A stretch of 64,000 nucleotides of DNA from assembly GCF_000143415.4 (NCBI RefSeq), contig NW_003314313.1, positions 1,122,877 to 1,186,876 of the forward strand, in the 5' to 3' direction. Source of the DNA: Selaginella moellendorffii. Lineage: Eukaryota > Streptophyta > Lycopodiopsida > Selaginellales > Selaginellaceae. The position numbers and the translations under genes were made by a program. Below the pieces are notes generated by a model that was given only the letters and a program-made list of their open reading frames with translations, had not been told where the DNA came from and did no database searches. Shown here in pieces: positions 29,663 through 42,264 of the stretch. Numbering within the stretch: the stretch's first letter is position 1; every line of letters starts with the position of its first letter.

Positions 29663-31245
29663 TCATCCGCTGCTCTCCATGAGGTGTTCTTGTTGGACTC
29701 CTCCATGGTTTCCAGGATCCGGGACTTCTTCGTCAGCAACACTGGACGTAGCGGCGGTGGTGGCGGTGCTGCTCTCCTCCGCCTCCACAGTTTGCGAGGT
29801 GGTCTCCAACTCCTCCACCACCTCGTCCTCTTCAGTCACTTGTTGCTCGCTCACAGTCTCATCAACCTGGGCAGCAGGACGAGGAGGCGGCGCTGCTTGG
29901 ACTGGGAGGAGCTGCGGATACTGGCGCGGCGGTGGCGGCGGTGGCGGTGGTGGGAACTGAAAGTGTGGAGGTTGCTGCTGAAACTGGACATGGTGAGGAG
30001 GAGGAGGAGGAGGATGATGTCCAAATCCGGGAGGTGGCGGTGGTGGCGGTGGCGGCGAGAAGAATGGAGGAGGATAGAATGCTCCGGGAGCCTGTTGTAA
30101 CTGGTAGTGCTGTATTGGACGAGTATAGTCGAAGCTCCCATCCGGCCGAGCAGCCATGATCATCTTTGCATCGCCAGCCAAAGGTGGCCGAGATCCAAAG
30201 CTCAAGGCATGAGAAGGCGGCGGCGGCGGCGGTGGTGGGAGAGCCCAAGGCGATGGCGGAGGCGGTCCTCTTTTCTTCATGGCTTCCCGCATCTCCAAGT
30301 AGACGGCGTCCATTTGCTGGCAGTCTCCAAGCTGGCTGAGGCTCTCAATCACGAGCTTGTAAGTCGGGATGGCGATGGCGAGCTCCGACGCTTTCATCGC
30401 CCTGTGGATGTGCGAGACATCCTCGGCCAGCCCCCGCTTGTGGCACGCATCCACCAAGCTCGCAAAGTGGTACGAAGCCTCTTGCTTTTGCTGTGGAGAA
30501 GGCGACGAGTGGTGCCTCTCGTGGCCCCCCGAGGACCTCGCCACCATAGCTCGCCTCATCTCCGCGTACACGGCATCCATTCGCTCGATGTCGTTGTGCT
30601 GGCTGTAGATGCCGAAGAGAGCCATGTAGGCCGGGAGTCCAACGACGACCTCCGCTGCTTTCATGGCTTTGATGAGCGTGTCCATCTCGTGGAGCAAACC
30701 TCGCTTGTGGAACGAGGCGATGAGAGCGTCACAGATGGTGGACGCCTCCGCGGGATGCTGCGGTGAAGGCGGTGGTGGTGGTGGTGCTCGATTCATGGAA
30801 ACGCTCTCCTACAAGTAGAGAAGCTTTTGTGAGATCTTGGAAAGAATCTATCTTGGAATAGCTGGAGTACCTGGTGCTGCGGAGGAGCGATCGATGCGTA
30901 GTGAGGAGGCGGCGCCAATGCACTTCCGCGATCACCGAGCTCGATGCTTCCGGGCCAGGGAATGCTCGGCCTAGGAGGAGGCGGCGGCGGCGGTGCTCCA
31001 AATCCAAGCGGAGGAGGTCGATGAGTTGGTGGCGGCGGTGGCGGTGGTGGCGGAGGAGGAGGCGCAGCATAGCCGGTGCTAGGCGAGGGCCGCGTCGCGC
31101 TACTCGTGGTGTTTGGATCCACATTGTCCCAGGGAGAGGGAGCGTACCTTAGCCATGGCTGCGAGGAGCAAAACCTACACCATCCCAGGGGCAGCGATGG
31201 CGCGAGCTTCCTCCCAAGGGCTTGCGCGCCCAAGAGCTGCCTCAT
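29663..31245 (-). CDS. Proline-rich PPR-like protein
   Basis: Two exons, 30871-31245 and 29663-30808, join in phase to about 506 residues. The N-terminus is basic, rich in Leu/Arg/Ser and lacks acidic residues at first (MRQLLGAQALGRKLAPSLPLG), as in a mitochondrial presequence. A long polyproline region follows (runs of 7 to 12 prolines). The centre has two helical repeats of PPR type: ALIASFHKRGLLHEMDTLIK with MDAVYAEMRRAM, and SLVDACHKRGLAEDVSHIH with MDAVYLEMREAM. A second polyproline/His/Gln region and an acidic tail (VTEEDEVVEELE) follow. I read it as an organellar RNA-binding protein with disordered flanks; the role is unknown. It is divergently arranged with the PPR gene at 31344. Confidence 0.8.
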
Positions 31246-31343
31246 CCCTCCTGGCCGCCAAATTTTCTCGCGACCTAAAACCCATCTTCTCTAGGACTTC
31301 ATTCTCTTTGTATCGATCGTGATTCGTGAATGAGCGGAATCCA
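31246..31343. promoter_or_regulatory. Short shared promoter between two PPR-type genes
   Basis: Only 98 bases separate the start codons of the minus-strand proline-rich PPR-like gene and the plus-strand PPR gene, so any promoter and both 5' leaders must share this interval or extend into the coding sequence of the neighbour. No TATA box is obvious. The upstream ATG at 31330 (plus strand, another frame) might act as an upstream start before the main ATG at 31344. Confidence 0.5.
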
Positions 31344-33197
31344 ATGCGCTGTGCCTCTCTCAGGCACAAGGCAGCCAAGAACACGAGAACGCTCTGCCAT
31401 GACGCCGCCGCTATCGCCATCGCCACCGATGCGAGCTACTGGGCTCCGCTCATCCAGTCGTGCTGCACTGCGCGGGATTTGCCCCGGGCCAGGCACATCC
31501 ACGCGCAGATCATGCTCTCGGATCTCAAGAACAACCGGATGCTGGCCAATCTCCTGGTGGAGATGTACGGCAAGTGCGGCTGGATGGCGGCGGCCAGGGC
31601 CGTGTTCCGCTGCATCAAGAACCCCAACGTTTACTCGTGGAACATCCTCATCTCCGCGCTCGCGCTTAACCGGGAGGTCGCCGAGGCAGCCTTGATGTTC
31701 CACCAGATGCCCTCGAGAAACAATGTCTCGTGGAACGCCTTGCTTGCAGCATATGCCGCGAGCGGGCATTTGCAAGATGCCCGAGTGGCCTTTCTCAAGC
31801 AGCCATGGCGTGACGTCTTGACATGGACGACGCTTCTTACAGTCTTGTGCCAGTGCGGCCACCTTTCCGAGGCTCATTTCCTGTTCGAGAAGATGCCGGA
31901 GAGGAACGTCGTAACTTGGAACGCGATCGTCGCAGCATATGCCCAGAACGGGCATGTTGATGAGGCAGAGCTCTTGTTCCATCGGATGCCGCAGCACGAC
32001 ACCAGGTCGTGGAACTCTCTTCTGATCGCTCATGGTGAATCTGGCCGCATCCACCAAGCTCGGCACATCTTCTCCCGAGTCCAGCAGCCGGATCACGTTT
32101 CCTGGACGTCGATGATCGAGGCTTACGTCGCAAACGCGTACCTCGAGGAGGCCAAGGCGCTGTTCGACAGAATGCCGGAGCAGGACGTGGTTTCATGCAC
32201 AGCGCTCATCACTTCCTTCGCGCAGAGAGGCTATCCTCACCAGTGCAAGCTTCTGTTTGATGGAATGCCCTTCCGGGATGCCGTGTCCTGGACAGCGCTC
32301 ATGTCCGGCTATGCACAGAACGGCCTCATGGAAGACGCGCAGGAGGTAAACTCGCGAAATCCACAACACAGCATGATCGGTTGCAACGCAATGGTGGCGG
32401 GTTTCAGCCAGCGAGGAGACTTGGCGCAAGCAAAAGCAGTTTTTGATGCAATGCCCGAGAGAGGAACCGTGTCCTGGAACGCTCTCATGGTTTCGTATAC
32501 AATGACAAGCGCAAACAACCAGCACTACCGCGATCGAATGGAACAAGCGCTTGCAATCTTTGGCTTGATGCCGGAGCAGGATATGGTGGCGTGGACCGCG
32601 ATCCTTGCAGCGTATGCTCAATCCGGGCATGTCGATCAAGCGAAGTTTTTCTTCCAGAGAATGCCCGCGCAGGATCTCACGGCGTGGAATGTGATAATCG
32701 CGGCTTATGCTCACAACAGCAGTGGCTATGGAGCCCAAGTTTTCCGAGAGATGAGCCTGGCAGGAGTGAGACCTAACGAGACCACTTTCGTCGTCACGCT
32801 CACGGGTCTCAGCCACGCTGGTCTGCTCAAACACGGCCGGGAGTGCTTCCTCTCCATGACTGAAAACTTCCAAGTTGCTCCCACCGAGTTCCACTACGCC
32901 TGCATCATCGATCTCCTGGGCCGAGCTAAGCTGCTCCAGGAAGCCGAGGAGCTCATCGACAACATGCCTTACAAGCCGGACTGTGTCGTGTGGACGATCT
33001 TGCTGGCAGCCTGTCGGATCCACGGGGACTCCAAGCTCGGGGCCCGAGCCGCACGGAACGTTCTCAAGTCGGACACGGTGAGCTCCTCGACTTATGTGCT
33101 GCTGTCCAATACTTACAAAGGTATCACCGGACACGGACATGGCTCCGAGTGGCAGCCGCTTGGATCATCACAGGCTGCTGCCGCTTGCCTTGCCTAG
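31344..33197 (+). CDS. PLS-class pentatricopeptide repeat protein
   Basis: Intronless PPR protein of about 617 residues from ATG 31344 (the longest frame starts at a GTG 18 bases earlier). Classic plant motifs repeat through it: [58 protein letters not shown], and [23 protein letters not shown] near the end. Many S-type motifs of 31 residues follow each other (…[16 protein letters not shown]…). It ends [18 protein letters not shown], then [12 protein letters not shown] and about 20 residues of unrelated sequence, so the E motif is cut and no DYW domain is present. Expected to bind organellar RNA. Its stop codon overlaps the stop of the convergent kinase gene. Confidence 0.9.
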   Translation: MRCASLRHKAAKNTRTLCHDAAAIAIATDASYWAPLIQSCCTARDLPRARHIHAQIMLSDLKNNRMLANLLVEMYGKCGWMAAARAVFRCIKNPNVYSWNILISALALNREVAEAALMFHQMPSRNNVSWNALLAAYAASGHLQDARVAFLKQPWRDVLTWTTLLTVLCQCGHLSEAHFLFEKMPERNVVTWNAIVAAYAQNGHVDEAELLFHRMPQHDTRSWNSLLIAHGESGRIHQARHIFSRVQQPDHVSWTSMIEAYVANAYLEEAKALFDRMPEQDVVSCTALITSFAQRGYPHQCKLLFDGMPFRDAVSWTALMSGYAQNGLMEDAQEVNSRNPQHSMIGCNAMVAGFSQRGDLAQAKAVFDAMPERGTVSWNALMVSYTMTSANNQHYRDRMEQALAIFGLMPEQDMVAWTAILAAYAQSGHVDQAKFFFQRMPAQDLTAWNVIIAAYAHNSSGYGAQVFREMSLAGVRPNETTFVVTLTGLSHAGLLKHGRECFLSMTENFQVAPTEFHYACIIDLLGRAKLLQEAEELIDNMPYKPDCVVWTILLAACRIHGDSKLGARAARNVLKSDTVSSSTYVLLSNTYKGITGHGHGSEWQPLGSSQAAAACLA

Positions 33198-35231
33198 GCC
33201 CGGAATGTGGAGGCTGCTCCAAACTTTCGCTTCGTCTCGTCATCATCGGAACCGCTACTGTCGTCTTGAGGAGCCACCGGCTTGTGACGAAGGCCGTGCT
33301 CCATCCCATGCCTGGTGAAGGAGATTACGTGCTGGTACTCGTCCTTGGCCTCGGCAATGCAGCCTTCCTTTGCCAGCATCACGGCCTGGCCGTGGTGCGA
33401 GATTTCAATCTCCGTGGGGTTTCCGTGGTGGGATTCTGGCAGGGGTTGTTTCCACGGCTCGCCATCCATTCGCATGTAAGTGTGGCTGCTCGTGGAGCCA
33501 GCTTGAAAGACTATCTTCACCCGGTTGGCCTGTGGGACACACAAAGGTGGTGAGACGAAGGAGATCAATATAAATACCTGTGCGAGACGTGTCCCGTGCC
33601 CGTGTGGAAACAGAAGGAACAGGCCATGCCAGGCGTCCCTGAATCCCACAATCTCTAGCAGGCCATCGTCGACCCTTGGAACTGTCAGACCCCGCTCGTG
33701 GGATAACTTGTCGTTCGGATTTCCCCAGGGATCCAAGCCTCCAGAAAAGCTCGGCAAGTTCAGCAGCACAAGCGCTCGTATGCTGTCATGAAATGCGGTG
33801 GCATTAGCCTCGAGAATTTTGGAGTTCCAGCGTTTCAAACCTTGAGGAGATCTTTAACTCCGTCCACTTTCCTTTATCGAGCACGTATACAGTTGCAAGG
33901 TCGTTAATGTTCCTGCAAAAAGCCAACCATTGATTGGTTCAGCGACTAGGAAAAACTGTATCAACTACGAACTTTGATGAAGCATGGCGCCTACAAGAAG
34001 GGCAGAACCAGCCTTGTGTACAGCCAAGTTTTGCATACGTGCACTGCAAAAATCGAGTTAACTACTTAAAAGCTTACATTAGAGGACACTTACTTGATTT
34101 CGCATCTGGTTACTGAACTTTTCAGGGTGCTTCTGCCTCTGCTCATGAAATTCGTAAGAAACCTGTGCATCCATTCCTGCAAAGAGAAAGTAAAAATGAT
34201 TATAAGCACTGGAGCGGTACTGCACCTCACCTATGCTGAAATAATTCCAGAATCCTCCTCGATAGATCTGTAGCTTTTCCTGCAACCATGCACAACTCAG
34301 CTCATAAGTGCCTCTCGACAAAATTCGTTTTTCTTACGCGGCTCTCTTCACTTTTCTTGAAGACGTGTAACGAATGTGGAGCCTCGAGACCAAGATCAGT
34401 TGTTCCCTCCATTTTCATCGCTAGATGCCAGCTGCAGAGACAAGAAAACAAGCATTCTAAGTTGAGCATGCAACAAAAGCATAGCCAACTTTTTTTTACC
34501 TGTCGACTTGCAAAGGATGGGCGTCCATGACATCTGCTAGAAACCGTTTGACAGACTCGGCATCTGTTCCAGGATTCTTCTTTCCCTGCTCGCACAAGAA
34601 AAAGAACCAGTTTTCATTGGAGAAGAACATCCGAAACAGTACCCATCCGAAAGAAAACGGGAGATTGTTGCCGGTTCCAAGAGGAATAGTTGCAATAGGA
34701 ATTGGCTTCTCGAGCCTCAAGTCTCCCATAATTCCAAGTAACCAGCCGGCGGTACCATCGCCTCCAGCAACCTGTAGGCACATCAAATCAAACTCTCCAC
34801 GAGAGGGCAGTAGCCGAGACTCACCACAAGCCGCAACCGCTCGCGAATTTCTCCGGCAACTTCATCTCCTGCCTCTGTTAAATCTTTCAAGCGCTTGAGT
34901 ATCCGATCTAGAACCCTGTCCGGAGCTTCCTCGCTCAGATCAAACAACTGAAGAAGAAAAGCAAGATTTTAGAGAAGAACCCAAAGTGGTCCTGAACTTA
35001 AGGTACCTGGCGTGAATCCAGGAGCATCTTGCAAGTCTGGAGGAGAACTTTGCCAAGCTGCCCACCACTTTTGGTGTTGATAAAGACGAGCACCGGACAC
35101 TTTGGAATGCGGAAGCCATCTGAAGCCGAATGCCCCCTCCCATCTCCCGTCCACACAAACTCGGGAATCTTTAAGTCCTCCAGATCCAGCGACTCACTGT
35201 TTTGCCTCCTCTTGTCGAGGTGCTTTTTCAT
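33194..35231 (-). CDS. Diacylglycerol kinase, plant cluster III type
   Basis: Lipid kinase turning diacylglycerol to phosphatidic acid. Multi-exon on the minus strand; exons I can place include 35007-35231, 34825-34947 and 34643-34771, then several small ones down to the last exon ending at 33194. The catalytic domain begins [15 protein letters not shown], contains [13 protein letters not shown] (GGDG ATP loop) and [15 protein letters not shown]. The accessory domain includes [56 protein letters not shown] and [13 protein letters not shown]. This matches the short plant DGKs without C1 domains (Arabidopsis DGK5/6 group). ATG 35231 is the first in-frame start; the frame is open further upstream, so the N-terminus may be longer. 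The acidic tail ([12 protein letters not shown]) is extra. Confidence 0.9.
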
Positions 35232-35411
35232 CTTGATCTTGATCACACCCCGTCTGATCTGAAAATTCTGCTGCCTGACAATCGTGTCCAACAAAGAATT
35301 GGAGATGAGATAAAGCCGGACCGGACCGACTTCTTCTCGTCACCGAAGCGTGATCTCGGGAACAACCTGCCCTCGTTCCTACCTATAACCTAATACGCGG
35401 AGCTCGCTTTT

Positions 35412-36663
35412 TCAGCTGCGAAGACCAAGGCCCTTCCTGGTCTTCCCAACGAACAAGTCCCGGCTCTTGACAAGGCCAGGGATCCAGCCAACAAAAGTTC
35501 CAAAGGGGAGTTGAGCTACTCCTGCGTGACGCCCCAGAGAAACCAGTCCCATTGCCCGTTCCAGCGGACAGTAGCACCTTAAGTCGCCGCAATCAGCATC
35601 ATTCGTCAGCTTTCGGATGTTTGCGGCGACGACCTTGGCGTGCTTCTCGGCGAGAAATCCTTGCTTAATCTCCTGTAAAGATGTTTAGAGTAGAAGAAGA
35701 GATGCTAGATATAGGTTCCTACCTTCAGGTCGGTGATGTCTCCACACGCAAACACGTTCCGCGTTCCACTCACGAGTAGCGCCGAGTCGACCCGTAATCT
35801 TCCATTGCCGTCGAGGGAGTCCTCCAGGAAGGTGCCCTTGAGCCAGGAGCTGCTGGGCCTGGAACCCGTGCACACGAAGTGTGTGTCCGCTGGGATTTGC
35901 TTCCCGGACTCTGTGGTAAAGATTGGTGGCGAGGCCGAGCTTGTGATTCGCTCCTTCAGAAGAACCCGGACAGATTTGGACGTCAACCAGTTGAGAGCCT
36001 TGGTGGAAGCCGAGGGGCCGAGGAACTCGATGAGCCGAGGACCGCCTTGTACCAAAGATACGCTTTTCTCGGGAAAGTCCGTGACAATCTCTCCAGCAAG
36101 TTCCACGCCGACGGGACCTCCACCAACGACGAGAATCGAACTTGCTCGCTTCAGCCTCTCATGGTCTGTTGTTCATGGAACCAAAACGTGAGTGAGAAAA
36201 CAAAACGAGGAAAAAGGCTTTGAAGTTACAAACCAGCCAAGATTTCTTGAATGCGGTCTCGTCTAGTGGGTGCACCCTTGGCATGCGATCCGGTGCTGAT
36301 GACCAAAAAGTCGTAAGGGAGTTTTCGGCCGGTGCTAGTCGAGACCTGAGCAGGAGAACTGCTCACACTCACGGCCGCGCTTTGGACGAGCTCCACTTGC
36401 GTCAGAAACTCCGAGTATGGAACGATGGATCGCTCCGCGAATGAAGGCTCGACTGTGTTTCGAAGAGCACCGTAAGGTATCTCCAAGTAATCCTTCCTGC
36501 CAATATCATCACATCACTTTCTCAAGACAAACAAGAGAAGAAAACGAGAGACTTACGGATCGATCAGCGAAACCGAGGCCTCCGATTCAAGAGCTTTTGC
36601 CACATGCACCCCGGCAATGCCACCTCCCACCACCACAACACGCTGCTTCCTCCTCTTGTCCAT
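35412..36663 (-). CDS. FAD-dependent oxidoreductase, AIFM2/FSP1-like
   Basis: Four exons (36557-36663, 36234-36496, 35723-36165, 35412-35672) with matching phases give about 357 residues. The first FAD-binding motif is VVVVGGGIAGVHVAKAL close to the start, the second (NAD(P)H) is ILVVGGGPVGVELAGEI, and the third FAD motif is NVFACGDITDLK. This pyridine-nucleotide-disulphide-like fold without active cysteines is the AIFM2/ferroptosis-suppressor and plant AIF-homologue type, which reduces quinones with NAD(P)H. There is no redox CxxxxC, so it is not a disulphide reductase. No transit peptide is seen; the protein starts almost directly with the Rossmann strand. Ends about 180 bases downstream of the kinase 5' exon on the same strand. 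Confidence 0.85.
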
Positions 36664-36749
36664 TTCTACAGTATCTATCTAGGATCAAAAAATTTCTCCC
36701 TGTCTACGTTTCGAATCTTCGATCAACACGTAACTAGCTAGCTGAAATT

Positions 36750-36983
36750 CTAGCTAGCTAGCTGCCTCTCTACCTCTTTGCAAGCATCCTTCAGCGTGGC
36801 GACCAGATCCTGGAGCTCCTCAACCCCACACACGAAGTGAATCGCAATTGGAGGCTGCGATCCAGCTGGAGCTTCCAGGCTCACATTGTAGAACACATCC
36901 TTGGCGGCGCTACCACTGCTCCGCTCCACACACAAATCGCGCCCCCATTCCACTCCCACAATCCTTGGAACGCCCCCGTCCAT
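36750..36983 (-). CDS. COMM-domain-only protein, COMMD3-like
   Basis: Single-exon protein of 77 residues. The longest frame begins at TTG; the ATG at 36983 lies directly after a short leader. The sequence shows the COMM fold pattern: GVEWGRDLCVERSS (a Trp-rich strand), then VFYNVSLEA, AIHFVCGVEELQDLVATLKDA and a final helix CKEVERQL. This resembles the end of COMMD3, which in animals belongs to the Commander endosomal recycling complex. Its size equals the COMM domain alone, without the N-terminal helical part. It lies between two larger minus-strand genes with room for only short UTRs (67 bases above the FAD gene start codon). A missed upstream exon cannot be excluded, but the space up to 37088 is just 104 bases. 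Confidence 0.7.
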   Translation of the reverse strand: MDGGVPRIVGVEWGRDLCVERSSGSAAKDVFYNVSLEAPAGSQPPIAIHFVCGVEELQDLVATLKDACKEVERQLAS

Positions 36984-37087
36984 TCCCAAGAACCCTAAAA
37001 GTAGATCAATGGCAAAATGGAGTTCTTTTATTGGTCATGGACAACGTTCCTCGTATTTAAAAAAGTATCGATGGAGGAGTGAGAAGC

Positions 37088-39512
<2,425 letters not shown>

Positions 39513-40116
39513 ACACGAGCAAGAACAAGCAAGCCGGATCGGGCATCTACACCACCACCACCACCACCACCACCATCCCCCATCTTGGTCAGTTCTTCTC
39601 GGTTCTTATTTATGCGATCTCATTCGTGTTCCAGGGTTTCTTTCGCTTCCTTCCCTCTCCATTCTCAAGTGAGTGAGTTACACTGACCCCGATCTAGTGA
39701 AATCAAAACCCATCTTTGTCTATAAACTTCACATCTATCTTGAGAAAACAACAAGCGAAAAGCTTGTAGTCTCCCGAATTTCGAGTGGCAAGAAGAAACT
39801 TTGGCTTTTGGTAGATTTTGGAGGGCGATGTCAAGGGACATGGATGCACGATCACAAAAAAGAAAACAAAAACAGCGAAGTTCTTCCCACCAGATGAAAT
39901 GTTCCGCGCATATTCCTTCTTTGTGGTGGGAAGCCTCAAATTTGGTGGGGTTTTTTTTTTCTTGTGGGGTCTCAGTTCCTTCTTGGAATGGCTAGGGCGG
40001 GGCGGGCGATCTATGGCGCTGTATAGCCACCACCAGGTATGGGCATGGCTATTTAGGCAAGGGTCCAAGTAGTTCCACCGCCGCCGCCCGCTGCTTTCCC
40101 AAGATCCAAGAAAGGA
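39513..40116. other. Spacer with a short ACC microsatellite
   Basis: Mostly the E2 3' UTR and the 5' leader of the next gene. An (ACC)n run of about 26 bases lies at 39549-39574 just after the E2 stop. A T-run at about 39950-39960 is the only other simple feature. No gene seen. Confidence 0.5.
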
Positions 40117-41751
40117 ATGGGGTGCTCGTCATCCAAGAATGTGGATGTCTACCATGGCAGCAAAGCGCAGCCTCTTGCTCGATCTCCCGTTGACGATGCG
40201 CACCTCGTCGCCCTCACATCCAGCACGTATGGATTCTTGCGGGTGGATTCGCACAAGAAATCTTCGTCCGAGGAAGCAGCGGCTGTGGCGGACGATCCGG
40301 TGAACGAGGTGTATCAGAAGATGATGAGCTTGGATTCGGGGGGCTCACAGTTGCCGCAGTCGTGGTCGGAGGTGAACAGTGTTCTCACGCAGCTTAAGTC
40401 GCAGGCGCAGCACAAGAAAACCAGCGCCAGTGCTCTTTCCGGGAGAGTCGAGCCCGAGACCGTGGATGTTTTGAAGCTGCTCCAGAGTGTGGAGGAGGCA
40501 CCACCGAAAGCTCCGAAAGCTCCAGCTCCAGCAGCAGCGTCTCCGCCGTCGCAGCCCAAGCGAGAGTTTTCGGTGATCCACACTCTGGAAGAAGTCGACC
40601 AGCTCGCGCACTCCAACTCGGCTGCCTCTCAAGACAGCGACACCGAAAGCGAGGAGGATTTCTTCCGGCACAGCAGCATGCCAAACGGCCGGTCGAGCGG
40701 CGGCGCGAATGCAACCAACAGGTTCTCGATGAGCTCGGTGGTGAGACGCCCCGATAGCAGGTCCAAGGTGCCGAGCAAGGCGTCGAGATCATTGTCGACG
40801 TATGGCGATGGTGGTGGTGGTGGCGACGCTGGTCGACAAGTGGATAGTACGCTGTTTGATGCCGAGTTCCTCGAGTCATTCAGGGAGGCTTTCGAGCAGT
40901 TGTCGACAGGCGTTTCCGCTGCTGCTACTGCCGCGGCGGGGAAGCAGGGACTTTCCCAGCCTCGGCCGAAGGTGTCAGTGGCGGCAAAGAGCAAGGCCAT
41001 GGTCCCTTCTCAAGCAGCAAATCGCCAAGACAGGAGTAAGGTGGCGGCGCCGCCTGCAATGCCAGTATCAGATCGCGAAGAAGAAGAAGCCGAGCAGCAA
41101 GCAAGTCGTGGCCGCGGAGAGACAAGGACGGATTCGAAGGCTGGCACAGTGCAGAGCAAGGTGGCGGATTGGAACAAGAAGAACCAAGCGGCGGATCGAA
41201 GCTACAGCAGCAAAGCCGCTCCTCCTGCTCCACCACCACCACCACCACCACCACCAGCTATGGAGATCGATTTGCTGCAACACTGTCCAAAGAGATGCCC
41301 CCCGGATGGCGAGAACAAGGCGGTGCTCTACTCTACCAGCTTGCGGGGCATCCGCAAGACGTTCGAGGACTGCAACACGGTGAGGAACATCCTCCACAGC
41401 ACCAACGTGGAGTTGGACGAGCGGGACGTGTCCATGGACTCGCAGTTCCGGCAGGAGCTCAAGGATCTCATGGACAAGCCGGTGCCGGTGCCGCGGCTCT
41501 TCATCAAGGGGCGCTACATTGGCGGCGCCGAGGAGGTGGTGGCGGCGCACGAGAGCGGCGCGCTGGCCAGGATGCTCCACGGCCTGCCGCACGGCAACCT
41601 GAGCAAGGACTGCGATGGCTGCGGCGGCGTGCGATTCATCCCCTGCACGGATTGCAGTGGCAGCTGCAAGAGCGTCGGCGCCGACGGAGGCGTCGTCAAG
41701 TGCCCGGAATGCAACGAGAATGGCTTGGTTCGCTGCCCGATATGCTCGTGA
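40117..41751 (+). CDS. Glutaredoxin-domain, Cys-rich plant protein
   Basis: Single-exon 544-residue protein. The start MGCSSSKN is a textbook N-myristoylation signal with a palmitoylatable Cys, so membrane attachment is likely. A long Ser/Pro/Ala-rich disordered part follows, including nine consecutive prolines near 41235. The C-terminal 170 residues form a glutaredoxin fold: AVLYSTSLRGIRKTFEDC, VELDERDVSM, PVPRLFIKGRYIGGAEEV. The redox CxxC/CxxS of normal glutaredoxins is replaced by SLRG, as known for this plant family. The tail has four CxxC/CxxxxC knuckles (CDGCGG, CTDCSGSCK, CPECNENG, CPIC), resembling a DnaJ-type zinc module. Function in this family is poorly understood; a scaffold or metal role is more likely than disulphide reduction. 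Confidence 0.88.
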   Translation: MGCSSSKNVDVYHGSKAQPLARSPVDDAHLVALTSSTYGFLRVDSHKKSSSEEAAAVADDPVNEVYQKMMSLDSGGSQLPQSWSEVNSVLTQLKSQAQHKKTSASALSGRVEPETVDVLKLLQSVEEAPPKAPKAPAPAAASPPSQPKREFSVIHTLEEVDQLAHSNSAASQDSDTESEEDFFRHSSMPNGRSSGGANATNRFSMSSVVRRPDSRSKVPSKASRSLSTYGDGGGGGDAGRQVDSTLFDAEFLESFREAFEQLSTGVSAAATAAAGKQGLSQPRPKVSVAAKSKAMVPSQAANRQDRSKVAAPPAMPVSDREEEEAEQQASRGRGETRTDSKAGTVQSKVADWNKKNQAADRSYSSKAAPPAPPPPPPPPPAMEIDLLQHCPKRCPPDGENKAVLYSTSLRGIRKTFEDCNTVRNILHSTNVELDERDVSMDSQFRQELKDLMDKPVPVPRLFIKGRYIGGAEEVVAAHESGALARMLHGLPHGNLSKDCDGCGGVRFIPCTDCSGSCKSVGADGGVVKCPECNENGLVRCPICS

Positions 41752-42210
41752 TCGTGATAGAGTGAGTATATATATAAAAGAGAGAGAGGAAGTTTCTAGG
41801 GTTCTTAGCTAGGGCTCTTGGCCGCCTCTTCGTTAATCCCAGCCACGGCTTTCTTTCTCGCCGTGTCTGATTCATCAGAGGCGCATAGCAAACCAGATCT
41901 GCAAGTTTCGCTGACAGCACCCGATTCACCGCTGGGTGTCTATCTGATAGTAGCTTCGCAGACATTCACCTCAGTCACTGGCACTGGAATTTCTCGACTC
42001 TAGCGTACTAGAATCAATCCATCGATGTCCTTGTTGGCCTTGAATCCAATTAATACAAAAGAAAAGTTCTCGATTCGCTCTTGCTCCGAGCGCGCCAAGC
42101 GAATGAAGCGCGATGGAGTGGCGGGCGGCGCATTGGCTTCTCTTGACTGAGCGAGGCCGTCAAATAGGGTTTAACGGGAAAAAACCAAAGTGGCGTGTGT
42201 GTGTTGGAGA

Positions 42211-42224
42211 AAACCCTAGGGTTT
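42211..42224. promoter_or_regulatory. Palindromic telo-box before exportin-1
   Basis: AAACCCTAGGGTTT, a perfect 14-base palindrome made of two back-to-back telo-box motifs, sits 41 bases upstream of the exportin start codon. Telo-boxes in plants occur in promoters of growth and translation genes and can be bound by telobox factors. Function here is inference. Confidence 0.6.
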
Positions 42225-42264
42225 CGCAATTTGACGAGGAGGGGCGATCGACGCGGTGGCGCTC

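Noticed and set aside
32193-33140. Minus-strand 315-residue open frame
   Set aside because: Antisense of the PPR gene at 31344; periodic text only mirrors PPR repeats.
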